A stretch of 64,000 bases of DNA from Hyposmocoma kahamanoa (GCF_003589595.1 NW_020654289.1:7126902-7190901); one strand, 5' to 3'. Positions 23,201-31,999 are shown, numbered from the stretch's first letter. A program made the numbers and translations. The notes: generated from the sequence alone by a model not told the origin.

Positions 23201-23654
23201 ACTATCAGGTTTGCTGCAGTTAATTCAAAGATATTATAAACGTAATATACAATAATAATGTTATAATTGCTAGCATACATAAGTACAGTCAAGAGCACAC
23301 CAAACTTGACGCCTTGGGCTGTTCTTCATTCTCTCATTCAGTCATTCTTTTGTCCCGGTACCTATGTTCTGATTATATTATTTAAATGAATACGAACTTT
23401 TTATACTGTTTCATAAATTCAATGTAGTCCATAACCCTATAAGGGCTGGGGGGCCAGTTCTCACTTTCGTACCATCCCGGAGGCGGTGGATAGTTCCATT
23501 TCGAGTATGGGTCATATTCTGCTTGAGTTGGTGGACCACCGGGCGAGTAATAAAATCTTGGTGGTGGTGGTGGTCCGCAAGCCTCAGTCTCTGTAACAAT
23601 GAAAAGTAACGCGACAATTGGCCCATAATACTTTATACCAGACGCTTGTTTCAT
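16076..23654 (-). CDS. Secreted Kunitz-domain protein with sequon-rich repeat tail (four exons)
   Basis: Joined exons 23654-23407, 22806-22412, 18210-18087 and 17234-16076 give about 641 residues with phases 2, 1, 2. Residues 1-25 form a signal peptide (hydrophobic YGPIVALLFIV, likely cut before CGPPPPP). Then come Pro/Tyr-rich and Gly/Pro-rich segments with G-P-x-G-P-F motifs. Residues 241-291 are a Kunitz domain with exact spacing C-x8-C-x15-C-x7-C-x12-C-x3-C, split after the second Cys by intron 3. The remaining 350 residues are Asn/Thr/Ile-rich with 16-residue repeats. Kunitz domains usually inhibit serine proteases by insertion of the residue after the second Cys; here that residue is Trp, not Lys/Arg, so trypsin inhibition is not predicted. 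The protein is probably extracellular or cuticle/silk-associated; I do not recognise an orthologue. Introns are full of repeats. Exon 1 donor is the least certain border. Confidence 0.85.
16139..16702 (-). repeat. Coding array of about eleven 16-residue repeats
   Basis: Protein residues 434-621 split into units beginning Ile/Val-Thr, mostly 16 residues (48 bp), with one unit each of 20 and 24. The loose consensus is I-T-x-S-N-I-x-K-T-x-x-x-N-x-T-D. Units such as ITTSNITKTSVTNHTD and ITSSNINKTPFHYYTD show the pattern. About seventeen N-x-S/T sequons fall inside. The unit pair NPVNNYTG-ITTSNIT and NPVNNRTG-ITTSNIT indicates a larger-scale duplication. Confidence 0.85.
17637..17862. mobile_element. 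RepC fold-back element in Kunitz intron 3
   Basis: Nearly the whole element is an inverted repeat: GAAACTATTTTTCCGGATTT at the left mirrors AAATCCGGAAAAATAGTTT at the right, and the centre carries GGCCCTTTACAGGTCCCATG against TGTAAAGGGCCCGAAAC. It would form a long hairpin in RNA or single-stranded DNA. Confidence 0.8.
18087..18210 (-). CDS. Kunitz gene exon 3 (first two Kunitz cysteines)
   Basis: 124 nt between acceptor GGTACAG (18211) and donor CAG|GTAAGA (18086). It encodes GFGLPDKGAEPPP then YDCHEKPVRGDCWGRELR. Too short for an ORF scan; found by splice sites and by completing the Kunitz cysteine pattern with exon 4. Confidence 0.9.
18900..18995 (+). mobile_element. RepA 5' fragment
   Basis: TTATAATATCAAGTAATAGG, GATGAACAAG and CTGATGGTAAGCGACGC; the rest is lost. 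Confidence 0.65.
19129..20222 (-). pseudogene. Jockey-type LINE ORF2 3' fragment, 5'-truncated
   Basis: Downward on the minus strand: QGSVLSPLLFSLYTRDIP, an in-frame TAG, then LFADDTALYYS (catalytic FADD) at about 20215-20098; VKYLGVTLDRKLSFKAH near 19900; APWYLRNANLH and LPTIAEFM near 19670-19600; and, after a frame change, VDASNYDSLREHPYRVRRTR at about 19543-19480. This order is that of jockey-clade ORF2 downstream of RT motif B. The 3' UTR ends in an A-tail (Ts at 19129-19137). It lies in intron 2 of the Kunitz gene, same strand. The 3' UTR matches 30569-30853, so two members of one family are present. Confidence 0.85.
20223..21109. other. Intron 2 sequence without recognised genes
   Basis: Only a weak tRNA-like piece with B-box motif GGTTTCGATCCCCGG at about 20758 stands out. 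The rest is AT-rich intron DNA. Confidence 0.4.
21110..21200 (-). mobile_element. RepE 5' terminal fragment
   Basis: TTCAATAAAACTTAGCAAAT, GTTGAGGTCGGTTTTTTTAG and TACTCTGTACTGAGATTATT match the end of the RepE copy at 59599-60068. Confidence 0.7.
21219..21428 (+). mobile_element. SINE-B
   Basis: Head CTGCCTCCGTGGCCTAACGG, CTGCCACGCAGAAG and TGTTCGATTCCCGGGCC, then CTCTCGTGAGTTTGGGTG, CATGGCACCCGCGACACAGG and TAGTGCGGGGCTATG. Confidence 0.85.
21515..21895 (+). repeat. RepH, GC-rich interspersed repeat
   Basis: GCGCCCAGTTACACG, GCGCGGCCGCCGCGCGGCAA, TTGCCCGCGTGCCCGG and GCGTATTTTGCCATGACAGT recur in the same order at 43590-43870. Much more GC-rich than its surroundings; the long plus-strand ORFs across it are a composition effect. 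Confidence 0.75.
22220..22391 (+). mobile_element. LINE 3' UTR end
   Basis: TTCATTCTTTTCAAGGGAAT, CTTACGAATGAGTAGTG and TTTAATAAATTTGAC match the 3' end at 32985-33122. It lies in intron 2 close to the exon 2 donor, on the strand opposite the gene. Confidence 0.6.
22412..22806 (-). CDS. Kunitz gene exon 2 (Gly/Pro-rich)
   Basis: Acceptor TTGTTATAG at 22807, donor AAG|GTAAAT at 22411. It encodes an Ala/Lys/Asp helix-prone start (AKDRAIKQAQDAADK) followed by GPKGPFGPDGPFGGG and GFGDKGRYGHDGR, an extensible or matrix-type composition. A LINE 3' end sits only about 20 bp beyond its donor. The opposite-strand 193-codon ORF is a shadow. Confidence 0.85.
22858..23085. mobile_element. MITE-1 copy a (8-bp target duplication), in Kunitz intron 1
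   Basis: Ends CATTGACTTACAATTATATG and the mirrored CATTTATTTGTAAGTCAATG, flanked on both sides by TTATAGCT (22850-22857 and 23086-23093). An 8-bp duplication and CA-starting ends fit a non-autonomous hAT element. 228 bp, no ORF. Confidence 0.9.
23407..23654 (-). CDS. Kunitz gene exon 1 (signal peptide)
   Basis: Starts at the ATG at 23654-23652 and encodes MKQASGIKYYGP, a hydrophobic core, then Pro-rich sequence with SPGGPPTQ and NWPPSP. The chosen donor is CA|GTATAA at 23406; it gives phase 2 and joins exon 2 without a stop. Without splicing the frame ends at 23382. A second GT seven bases on (TTC|GTATTC) would not keep the frame. Confidence 0.75.
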
Positions 23655-23921
23655 ATTACGAATAACGAGTTAATGAAAATGCCAAACTAATTTCGAGTTT
23701 TACAAAAGCATGAAATAGAATCGCTACAAGATTTCATTATGGACTTTTCGCATTGTATCGCATTTGTATTCGCTCGTAATCATAGTGGCTACAATTTTAG
23801 TCATTCATATATATATTAAATAGTTCGATTGTATATTATAGGTGCAAAGCTTACTGTAGGTACGTACTTTGTAAATTTGTCGATTCGTTCTTTAGAATCG
23901 TAAATGTAGTAGACAATAACG

Positions 23922-23965
23922 TCGTCGTCGTAACGTAACGTAACGTCGTAACGTAAAGTCGTCGT
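23922..23965. repeat. CGTAA/GTC simple repeat
   Basis: Alternating CGTCGTCGT and CGTAACGTAACGTAACG blocks, a short low-complexity patch upstream of the Kunitz gene start. Confidence 0.8.
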
Positions 23966-24059
23966 GACTACGCTTGCGTTGGTATGATTTATTTTATTGA
24001 ATATTGCGATGTTTTACTACTTCAATGACTTTTTATGAAATTACTCTTCTAGTTTGAAA

Positions 24060-24190
24060 TTACTCGTCTGTATTTGAACCAGCATCTTCCAGTAAACCGC
24101 GCTAGACGCCATGCTAACTAAGCCACGGAATGAACCAGCGGATCCTACGAATTTTAGTATGTGCTTGTTGTAAAACTTTGTTTGATCTGT
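24060..24190 (-). mobile_element. RepD, tRNA-like head fragment
   Basis: AACCAGCATCTTCCAG, CCGCGCTAGACGCCATGC and TAAGCCACGGAATGAACCAG, the reverse of the RepD head seen at 46363-46430. Confidence 0.65.
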
Positions 24191-24377
24191 GAGAAATTTA
24201 TTTTTTCACTCAGCTAGGTCCCATCGAAAAAATATTAAAGGGAGTAACGATTTTTAAGACTCGGAATTGAACTTCTAAGTCTAAAATTTGCCTGACGAAA
24301 CTACAAATTCTAGACATTTCGAAACCCATTTGCTATTTCAATTTCACGTATGATTTTGAAAATGTATTAAATTTGGT

Positions 24378-24680
24378 GTTTTTTTATGATACAAAGTGAC
24401 AAAACGAACAAGTCGTCCGCCTGCTTGTCAACGATACACCTGTCCATCACAGTTGTAGTGCCACTCAGAGCTTTAAATCGCAAAAATAAGAGGACACTGC
24501 CACTGCGCCTGTCACGCTGAGACACAAGTTGATAAGTCCCATGTGCCTGTAGTTCCACCAGCACCCTTACTTACCCTTGAAAACCGGAACGCAGTAATGC
24601 TCACATTACTGCTTGGCGGCAGAAATACGTAAAGTGGCAGTACTTCCCAGGACAAACTCTTTCACAACGAGATCTAATGT
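24378..24680 (+). mobile_element. RepA, near full length
   Basis: AAGTGACAAAACGAACAAG to GAACGCAGTAATGCTCACAT, TACTGCTTGGCGGCAGAAAT and GACAAACTCTTTCACAACG. The internal hairpin arms are intact. Confidence 0.9.
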
Positions 24681-25031
24681 TACTTAAAAATGTTTTATAT
24701 TTGACATCAAGTAACTTTGAAGTTGAACGATGGGAGATTATTCACGCTCGCATTATATCAAAAAGTAATTAAGAATATACTTCACAATTCATCATAAGGT
24801 CTTTAGAAGTCAACACATAATTGTGTCAATTACCAACGACGTAGTATGCTTGCCCCTTTACTAACATTACGACCTCGTTAATTGGCTATTAATGAATCAG
24901 CTTTGATTTAACGCAATTTTTACGACAAAAATCATCTAATTTCATGTATAATACGCTACAGCTAAATGTAAAAAAAGTTTAAAAAATCCCATTGAAAATT
25001 GAACCTTGTATTCTTCTACTTTCCTTTAAAT

Positions 25032-25039
25032 ATTTAGAT
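25032..25039. repeat. hAT target-site duplication, left
   Basis: ATTTAGAT, identical to 28146-28153. Confidence 0.95.
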
Positions 25040-28000
25040 CAGTAGTTCCCAAACTTATTTTTCTCGTGGACCACTTTCAAAATTTTACTGGTGTCGGTGG
25101 ACCCCCTGCTGCTACATTTCTACCACATTCTTAAAGTCGCCAAAAAATAAAAATTGTGTCGTTTTTGAGTTCTGTGCCTATATTTTATTTATTAAAAGAA
25201 TAGAATTACTATTAGAAAAAAATAATAAGGTAATATAGGTTCAGGTTATAATTTTAATTAATGGGAAGGATGTATTTGACGAAGTGTCAGCAAACGATCA
25301 ATGTTTGGCTTTATTTTTGTGAGCAATAATCGCAAATCCCCCCGCTCTGTGATGTTTAATTTGCTCCTTTTTTTTGTTAAGAGGTTTGTAACGGCAGTAA
25401 AACTCCTTTCGACAAGGTATGACGAGGGAAAAGCTATTAAAAATTTCTTTGCGATTTCCCACAGTCCAGGATATTTTTCGGGTATTTCTGCTTGCAGCCA
25501 AAATGTTTGGTAGCCTTTTCTAAATTTCACCTTCAGCTCCTCATTGGTGCTTATCTCGAGCAGCTCCTCTTGTAATACAACATTGGCCACTTCCGTTTCA
25601 TCAAATTCAAATGGATTTATGATCCATGGTGGTATATCCATCGTCAGCATATCTTCAAACCTGGTTTTAAAGTCATCATGCAGGGCACTTAAATGTTGAC
25701 TGTAGGTATGGATATCCTCATCAATACATTCTACCTGCGACAAGTTTGGAAATTGAGAAAATCGCGCCGACTAATGTTTTGCTTCATAAATTTCAATTTC
25801 CCAAGAAAAGCCGAAATTATCCCCTTTGTTTTTATTAAATTCAGGCTGTCCCCTTGTAACTGCAAGTTGATATCATTAAATTTTTTAAACAAATCTGTCA
25901 AATACGCAATGTCTGCTTTGAATTTGATCAAGTTTTCTTTTAAATCTGGATCTCTACTTTCTAGGAACTCTAATACGGAATCGAAAACAGAGTAAAATCT
26001 CGTTAAGCATGCGCCTTTCGACAACCAGCGTACTTCAGTATGTAAGAGCAGTCGTTGGAAGTCTTCATCATTTTCATCGCACAATTGAGCAAATAAACGC
26101 GTATTCAATGCATTGCTTCTGATTTTGTTGACAGCTTTTATTACAAAATGAAGAGATCGGTTCAACCTGTCACTTAAATGTTTTGCCACAAGATGTTGTC
26201 GGTGGATTACGCAATGAATAGCTGTAAGTCCTGGTATAATTCTTTTGAGATGACTTATAAACCCACGATATCGCCCGACCATTGCAGGAGCTCCGTCTGT
26301 TGCCACTGAAATAATGTTTGTAAATGGAATCGATTTTTCCGTAAAAAAATTACTCAGAACATTAAATATTGATTCGCCTTTAGTGTCAGTCTCTAAAGTT
26401 CTGGCAAATAGCAATTCTTCGTGAATTTCTTCCTCCATAATAAATCGGACATATGCCAATAATAATGCTTCATTACCGGGTAACGTTGACTCGTCCAGTT
26501 GTATAGAAAAATGAGTTTTTTGCAGATGATCGCACAAAAAACTTTCGATATCAGAGCTCATTTCATCAATGCGTCTTTGAACAGTATTGTTACTTAATGG
26601 AATTCTTTTTAGTACGTCAAATGGAGATTTGTGCAAAACAGTTTTTAAAACCTCTTCAACAGCGGGTAAAATTAATTGTTCTCCGATAGTGTGCGGTTTT
26701 CCAGATTTTGCTATAAGTAATGAGATATTGTAAGATATTGCAAGCCGTCATCGTTACTTTGAGATGTTGAAGCGAACATACTGTGCATGGTGGGTCTCTT
26801 TTCATATTTTTCCTTCAATGTTTGAAAATATTTTAAATCTTTACCTATTTTGTCAGTATGACACCTTTTTAGATGATCTTCGAGCTTTGATGGTTTCATA
26901 GAGTCATTGCTCAAAACTTTGTTGCATAATAGGCACATGGGCAATTGTTTGTCTGCCTCTGATGGAACAAAACCATATTTCAAATAATCGACACTATATT
27001 GTCGACATTTTTTCTTTGCTGTAGCCATGTTTCGTGTCAGTTACCTTACCTGTAAAAAAGAATGTTTTAGTAACCAAGTTTTTTTCTGAATATAGGTATC
27101 ACACCGCAGCCTTTGTCAGCACGCAGAAATAGAATTACGGCTTGTTAAGGGGCCAACTAATAACCGCTAAGACAAATACAGACGTTTTCACAAAACGGTA
27201 TCAATTTTAAAGTACCTAAATTACCACTAATTTTTAATAGTACAAATAAAAATGGGTGTACTCAGTATCGAATACTGATCATATTTGTGTAGGAAAAAAT
27301 AAAAGTCGAAATCCCAAAATTGTCCATAAAAACGATAACTAACATTTCATCAAATCAATGATGTATTTGCGTATTTTTTGTCTGCGCCTTCATTGTTAAA
27401 ACGTGACTTTTTTATACTGTTTTATAAAATTAGTAGTTATTTGCAAGAAAAATTGAAAAATTAATTGCTATTGCTTATTCGGCCTTTTTAGAGAGGCAGT
27501 GCTTCTCTCGCGAAAAAAACAATTGAATAAAACGTGCTGTGTTTGTCTTCAAATCGAAAGAGGACAATTAAAATATCTGTAAGTTCCTAAGTTACCTATC
27601 TATACAAGCAGTTGTGATCAACCGACTAGTACACGTAAACAAAATACATAAGTACTATAACAAAAAAAAAGGTATTTACTTACTTTTCTCCGGCACTAAC
27701 AAACACTGATATAAATTATCTCAAACCTTTTTTTCGAAATTCCGGAAACAAATGAATGAGTTTGCCTTTGGCATCAAGTATTTATAGTGGTGATCAAGTT
27801 CATGTCTGAACAAGCATTAAGCATTGTCGGGCGGATAGCGCTTTGCAAGTCTGTACATGTACGTACACGAAATTGTACGTAATATCGAATACGCAAGTTT
27901 GGACAAGTAAAAGTCGCTTGCCTTATTAAAATATTATCTGCTTAGTTATGTACTTAAAACCATGTAGGTAGGCCCTTATAAAACTATGCTTACATTTTTG

Positions 28001-28145
28001 CTCTTTACTATCAAAAGCAGATAATTTTTCGTGGACCCCCATTAACATCTTATGGACCCCCATTTTTTGTTCACGCCTACGTAGACCCCCAGCAAGTCTC
28101 CCGTGGACCCCTGGGGGTCCACCTGGACCACTTTGGGAATCACTG
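25040..28145 (-). mobile_element. Complete hAT DNA transposon, 3106 bp
   Basis: Left end CAGTAGTTCCCAAAC and, reversed, right end CAGTGATTCCCAAAG form the terminal inverted repeat. Both ends are followed inward by GTGGACC-rich subterminal blocks (several copies of GTGGACCCC near 28020-28130). The element is flanked by the 8-bp duplication ATTTAGAT at 25032-25039 and 28146-28153. 8-bp duplications and CAG-type ends are hallmarks of the hAT superfamily. It encodes one transposase on the minus strand, now disabled. Confidence 0.95.
25258..27028 (-). pseudogene. hAT transposase, BED-finger/ZBED5-like, two frameshifts
   Basis: The start is the ATG at 27028-27026. Segment 27028-26711 holds a BED zinc finger (CLLC, then HLKRCH). 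Segment 26636-25731, with open frame from about 26700, carries the first catalytic Asp region (IQLDEST), the second (VATDGAPAMVG) and the CxxH site (HCVIHRQH). Segment 25743-25258 carries the C-terminal dimerisation region (GLWEIAKKF, FPSSYLVERSFT). The frames differ at two places: near 26730, beside a GATATTG duplication, and near 25740. Combined length of about 590 residues is normal for the group related to mammalian ZBED5 and FAM200. With intact ends and duplication this is a fairly young but inactive insertion. Opposite-strand ORFs are shadows. Confidence 0.9.
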
Positions 28146-28153
28146 ATTTAGAT
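28146..28153. repeat. hAT target-site duplication, right
   Basis: ATTTAGAT immediately after the right terminal inverted repeat. Confidence 0.95.
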
Positions 28154-28289
28154 GATAAGGATATGTCCAATTACTTGCTTAAATAAATATTTAATAAATA
28201 GTACAGGTATATGTTTAACCAAGTATTTATTATAAAATAATTATTAAACTTATGTAATTTAAATAATGTAATTAAATTACTTTTTTATA

Positions 28290-28495
28290 AAAAAACCGAC
28301 CTCAAAAGTTCCTGGAATTACATCTATTTGACAAGTTTTATTGAAATCGGTTACCGAAAAGTGAAACGGAATTCATCCCCTAGTGTGCCACTCTTGGAGG
28401 TGGAATATTTTCTTCAAATTTATACATAAAATAAATTTATACATACATAAATAAAAAATTCGAATTGAGCACCTCCTCCTTTTTTTTTACTAATA
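28290..28495 (+). mobile_element. RepE element, short copy
   Basis: AAAACCGACCTCAAAAGTTC, CACTCTTGGAGGTGGAATAT and GAGCACCTCCTCCTTTTTTT; the middle has collapsed. Confidence 0.75.
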
Positions 28496-28564
28496 TTTAA
28501 TCTTTAGATATTATATATAGAATAAGATATATTTATTGATTAGTTCGACGAATTGTGCTTTCTC

Positions 28565-28850
28565 CATTGACTTACAATTATATGGACGTCGGGTCCGCGC
28601 TAAAAAGTGTCCGAACGTATAGGGCGTTAAAATCGTATACAGAGCGTCATTCACGCTTTAGTCTTCGTTTGTTCGACTGACAGCGAAGCAAGCAAAATTA
28701 CACAGTACTGCGATGACATTACAATTTAAATTCAACGTTGTAACTTTTTCATATTCCTTTACATGTCACTACGTTTAAATAGGTTGACTTGGGACATTTT
28801 TTTCGTGGTTTTTGTATTAGACCCGTCGTCCATTTATTTGTAAGTCAATG
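28565..28850. mobile_element. MITE-1 copy b (8-bp target duplication)
   Basis: Same ends as copy a. Flanks GCTTTCTC (28557-28564) and GCCTTCTC (28851-28858) are an 8-bp duplication with one change. At 286 bp it is longer than copy a by an internal stretch with AGCAAGCAAAATTACACAG. Confidence 0.9.
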
Positions 28851-28969
28851 GCCTTCTCTAAATAATTGTTTTTTTTTTCTAACCTAACCTAAACACGTTA
28901 TGGTTTGCAGTTAAGTACTTATTGAATATTGAATACTTAGGCAATAAGTTACAAAACATAGACATTAAT

Positions 28970-29032
28970 TTTTTTTTTCGGGACGAACAAGTCGTGCGCC
29001 TGATGGTAAGCTACTCCTTTGTCCTTTTATTT
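28970..29032 (+). mobile_element. RepA 5' fragment
   Basis: GGGACGAACAAGTCGTGCGC then CTGATGGTAAGCTACTC only. Confidence 0.7.
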
Positions 29033-29371
29033 ACTTTTATGACTATTTACAATGTAGGCTTGCTAAAAAATTAAAATATATTTACTAAAGAACGAGATGC
29101 TCTTCTTGCAACAAGTATCTATAATTCCTTAAGGATTCTTTCCCATCCCAAAACGTCTTAATATACAGCAAAACTTACACCACTTATTCACATTTATCTG
29201 GCCGTAGTCCGAGTACTATTCCCGGGTTATAGACCAGGAGCTGGGCTCGCAATGACGTCATAGAATCTAAGTCAATAGCGGTCATAACGGTTGTATGTTC
29301 GTAACATTTCATAGCTCTGTCGCTGTAAAGCTGCTGGAAGTAGCGCAAATCATAGAAACTTTAGATATTTC

Positions 29372-29650
29372 TATCGAGTTCTTAGGTTTTCGCGATTGTT
29401 ACACATAGGAAATGAAACTATTTTTCCGGATTTAAATCGCGTATATTTGTTTTTTCAAACAAACCGACGTTTCGTCATGGTCAACCGTGACCATGGGACC
29501 TGTAAAGGGCCCGAAACGTCGGTTGGTTTGAAAAAAACAAATATACGCGATTTAAATCCGGAAAAATAGTTTCATTTCCTAAACCTTCTGTTTGTTTGGT
29601 TTGTTTGAAAAAACTCAAACTAAATCTGGAAAAATAGTTTCATTTCCTGT
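29372..29650. mobile_element. RepC palindrome plus partial second arm
   Basis: GAGTTCTTAGGTTTTCGCGA precedes the palindrome. Arms TTTTTCCGGATTTAAATCGC and GCGATTTAAATCCGGAAAAA flank a centre with ATGGTCAACCGTGACCATGG. A further partial arm ends AAAATAGTTTCATTTCCTG. Confidence 0.8.
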
Positions 29651-29919
29651 TTAGATATTTCTATTCATCAAAGAAGACCAGCGGCGCTCTTTATGAGTGA
29701 CGTTTATATCACGTCCTGCTTACTGGTCTTTTTTGTGAAGTCAAGTACTTAATAAATTCAGGCGTTACTTTTCGCAAATATGTGTTAATAAAAATGGAAG
29801 TAAATTTATTCGCTACTCCGCATAGCCGGTGGAGGTTAAATCGTGCAAAATAGCTGCGCTTGTGTTGAATATTTTTTTCATGCAGTTAATGTTCCCATTT
29901 TACAGGGGATAAAATTAAT

Positions 29920-30165
29920 AAAATAAGGCGCTGAAGGCGCTGGTTCGAATCCAGACGGATCTAAGGAATTTTCCTTAGTGTTTGATCTTTACATTAATAA
30001 TTATAACAAACTAATGGAGTAATTTCACAAAAAATAACAGAATAACTGACTGACTAAATCGTTATAGTCAATAAACTTAACATTACAATTATCATAGCGA
30101 CATCTCTAGTCAGCAGCTAGTAGCTGTAAAGGTACCTGCCTGATTGAAGAAAAACTTTCTTTCTC
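29920..30165 (+). mobile_element. RepD, permuted copy
   Basis: Head GGCGCTGGTTCGAATCC (B-box like), then TTAATAATTATAACAAACTA, GGAGTAATTTCAC and AGCGACATCTCTAGTCAGC. Here the CGACATCTCTAG block follows the tail. Confidence 0.65.
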
Positions 30166-30537
30166 ACAGCTCACATTCTCTTTATATCTAGTTACACCTA
30201 TGACACATGTAACAGTGCATATATAGGTCAAACAGGGCGTAACTTTATAACTAGATATAAAAAGCATGTTTCTTCGTTTAGGCATAAACACCCAGTCAGG
30301 TCCAATTTTGCTAAACATTTGTTAGAAACAAATCATATTTTACCAGATTCCCATTCTTATGAAATCTTACATTTTTGCGAAAAAGGACTACGTCTGGGTG
30401 TCTTAGAACAGATGGAAATAATTAGGTACAACAACAGGGGTTGTATAATTAATGAACAATTGAATTTTGCATCATCACCTTTATTACGGGTATTTTCGGG
30501 TTTCAACAATAGCAACACTGGGGGTAGCGGGATATAA
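30166..30537 (+). pseudogene. Penelope-like element, GIY-YIG endonuclease fragment
   Basis: The frame reads TYDTCNSAYIGQTGRNF then RYKKH, the GIY-YIG signature (C-x3-YIGQTGR-x-F-x2-R), followed by FAKHLLETNH, YEILHFCEKG and LEQMEIIRY, the helical part including the Glu-bearing stretch expected in this nuclease fold. In Penelope-like elements this domain follows the reverse transcriptase; no RT remains here, so the copy is truncated. The homology ends near LLRVF and the frame stops at 30537. A RepD copy lies directly upstream and an LTR-like inverted region downstream. Confidence 0.8.
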
Positions 30538-30557
30538 ATACACCAACCGTTCTGAAC

Positions 30558-30568
30558 GAGCTCACTCA
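30558..30568. repeat. Target duplication of inserted jockey end, left
   Basis: GAGCTCACTCA; its partner GAGCTCACTCG is at 30854-30864 just after the A-tail. Confidence 0.8.
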
Positions 30569-30853
30569 CTATCCCGTCCCGCACGCACCAACCGCCCTCA
30601 CCGGCGAGGTCGTAGAGCCCCTCATTTCAGCACGTACACTGGTAGATTTTCTCCTACAGCACGCTCTTCTGGCGGAAGTCTCCAGTAGCGCCCTGAGCCG
30701 AGGTCCGTGCCCACTTGGGTGCCCTCAGGCCCGCTACTTAGTTTTAAGTTTATTTTAGGGATTATGAGCCTTCAGCTCGCCCTTTTCTCCGGTGGCGCAG
30801 TCAAGCCCATCAGCGGCCAACTGCAAAATATCCTTCAAAAAAAAAAAGAAAAA
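30569..30853 (+). mobile_element. Jockey LINE 3' end inserted in Penelope-like DNA
   Basis: CACCGGCGAGGTCGTAGAGC, CATTTCAGCACGTACACTGG and TTTTCTCCGGTGGCGCAGTC match, reversed, the 3' UTR of the LINE at 19129-19420. It ends in A-runs (30839-30853) and is bracketed by a 10-11 bp duplication, proving target-primed insertion. Confidence 0.85.
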
Positions 30854-30864
30854 GAGCTCACTCG

Positions 30865-31225
30865 TCGGCCGAGCGTCGAGCAGTCAACAGCCCCTGAGGA
30901 TGCCTCGTGGAGAGGCGAAACACGTGTTGGGTATATTTTTGGTGAAGGTTGGAAGTAGCAAATTAATTTACTTCCGTTTTTATTAAAGGTAGAAGCTAAT
31001 GTTTCAGGATATTGAACCTTATTAGCCTTTTTTGATTTTGGCAAATTACGGTCAGTGTTACTAACAAAACGTGTTTTAAGTGTCTTTGATAATTATTCTT
31101 TCCCTGGCCACTTCAAATATATACCCAACACGGTTTCGCCTCTCTACGACGCATATTCAAGAGTCGTTGAATGTTCGACGCTCGGCCATCTCTGGCTTCG
31201 CGGAGTAGCAAATTAATTACCTTCC
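30865..31225. repeat. Inverted-repeat region of the Penelope-like element
   Basis: GGCCGAGCGTCGAGCAG, GTGGAGAGGCGAAACACG and GTTGGGTATAT (30867-30941) are mirrored at about 31115-31190. AGTAGCAAATTAATT then follows in direct orientation at about 30956 and 31206. Penelope-like copies often have such inverted or partly tandem flanks; a link to the endonuclease at 30166 is inferred from adjacency. Confidence 0.55.
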
Positions 31226-31236
31226 ATTTTTATCGG

Positions 31237-31325
31237 TATCAAGTACCCATATCAGTGCACTCAGAGCTATAAACCGCAACGAAATAGTAGCATTGCCACT
31301 GCGCCAGTCACCCTGGCAAATAACG
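31237..31325 (+). mobile_element. RepA fragment
   Basis: CAGTGCACTCAGAGC, ACCGCAACG and GCCACTGCGCCAGTCACCCT. Confidence 0.6.
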
Positions 31326-31739
31326 TTCCTTGCATGAATAACTAGATTTTCTTGTTAAACCTTTAAAAAGTTGCTATCAAATCTTGTTGCTTTTATAAAT
31401 ACATTAAACTAATAACGTAGTCTGATGCCCTTTTGCATATTTTAACTATGGTCTGGAAAATGGGGTGATAGTAGAGATGTGAGTCGGGCGTAAAATTGTC
31501 GGCAGTTTTCTGATGGTTTTTCGACCGGCGGCGTGGTATCGGCGTGGAATATATATTTCAAGTGTTTAAAAGACACTAAAACTTTGTTTAAATCAACATT
31601 TGTATGTATTTTCAACGTGTTTTTCAAGTACTTTAGCAGGTATGTAGGTACTGTCACTAAAAATAATCGACTTAAAGAATGTTTGTAAAAGTACAGTAAC
31701 AAAAATAATTTTTTTTTTTTTTTTATGCTCTTTAATAAA
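31326..31739. other. Gene-free stretch with T-run
   Basis: A T homopolymer lies at about 31710-31725; nothing else recognised. Confidence 0.5.
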
Positions 31740-31930
31740 AATTTTATTGAATGTCAGAAGTTTCACCATCATGATATTCAATTATTTTTTGTGAAATTAA
31801 TCCACTAGTTTCTTATAATTATTAACACAAAGTTAAAACACTTAGAAAAAATTCCTTCGATCCGGCCGGAATCGTACTGACGTCTCCTAGCAAACCGTGC
31901 TAGGAGACCACACGAGTTCTTCTATGTACG
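31740..31930 (-). mobile_element. RepD copy
   Basis: ATTCAATTATTTTTTGTGAA, TAATCCACTAG, TTCCTTCGATCCGGCCGG and CTCCTAGCAAACCGTGCTAG, the reverse of the RepD tail and head. Confidence 0.7.
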
Positions 31931-31999
31931 TATTGTTGGATCTTTATTTATCATTATTTTATTTTATTTTCATTATTTTTGGTAAACTTACAGCTAGCT

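Noticed and set aside
25693..25995. Plus-strand ORFs inside the hAT element
   Set aside because: Antisense shadows of the transposase; no start context or domain.
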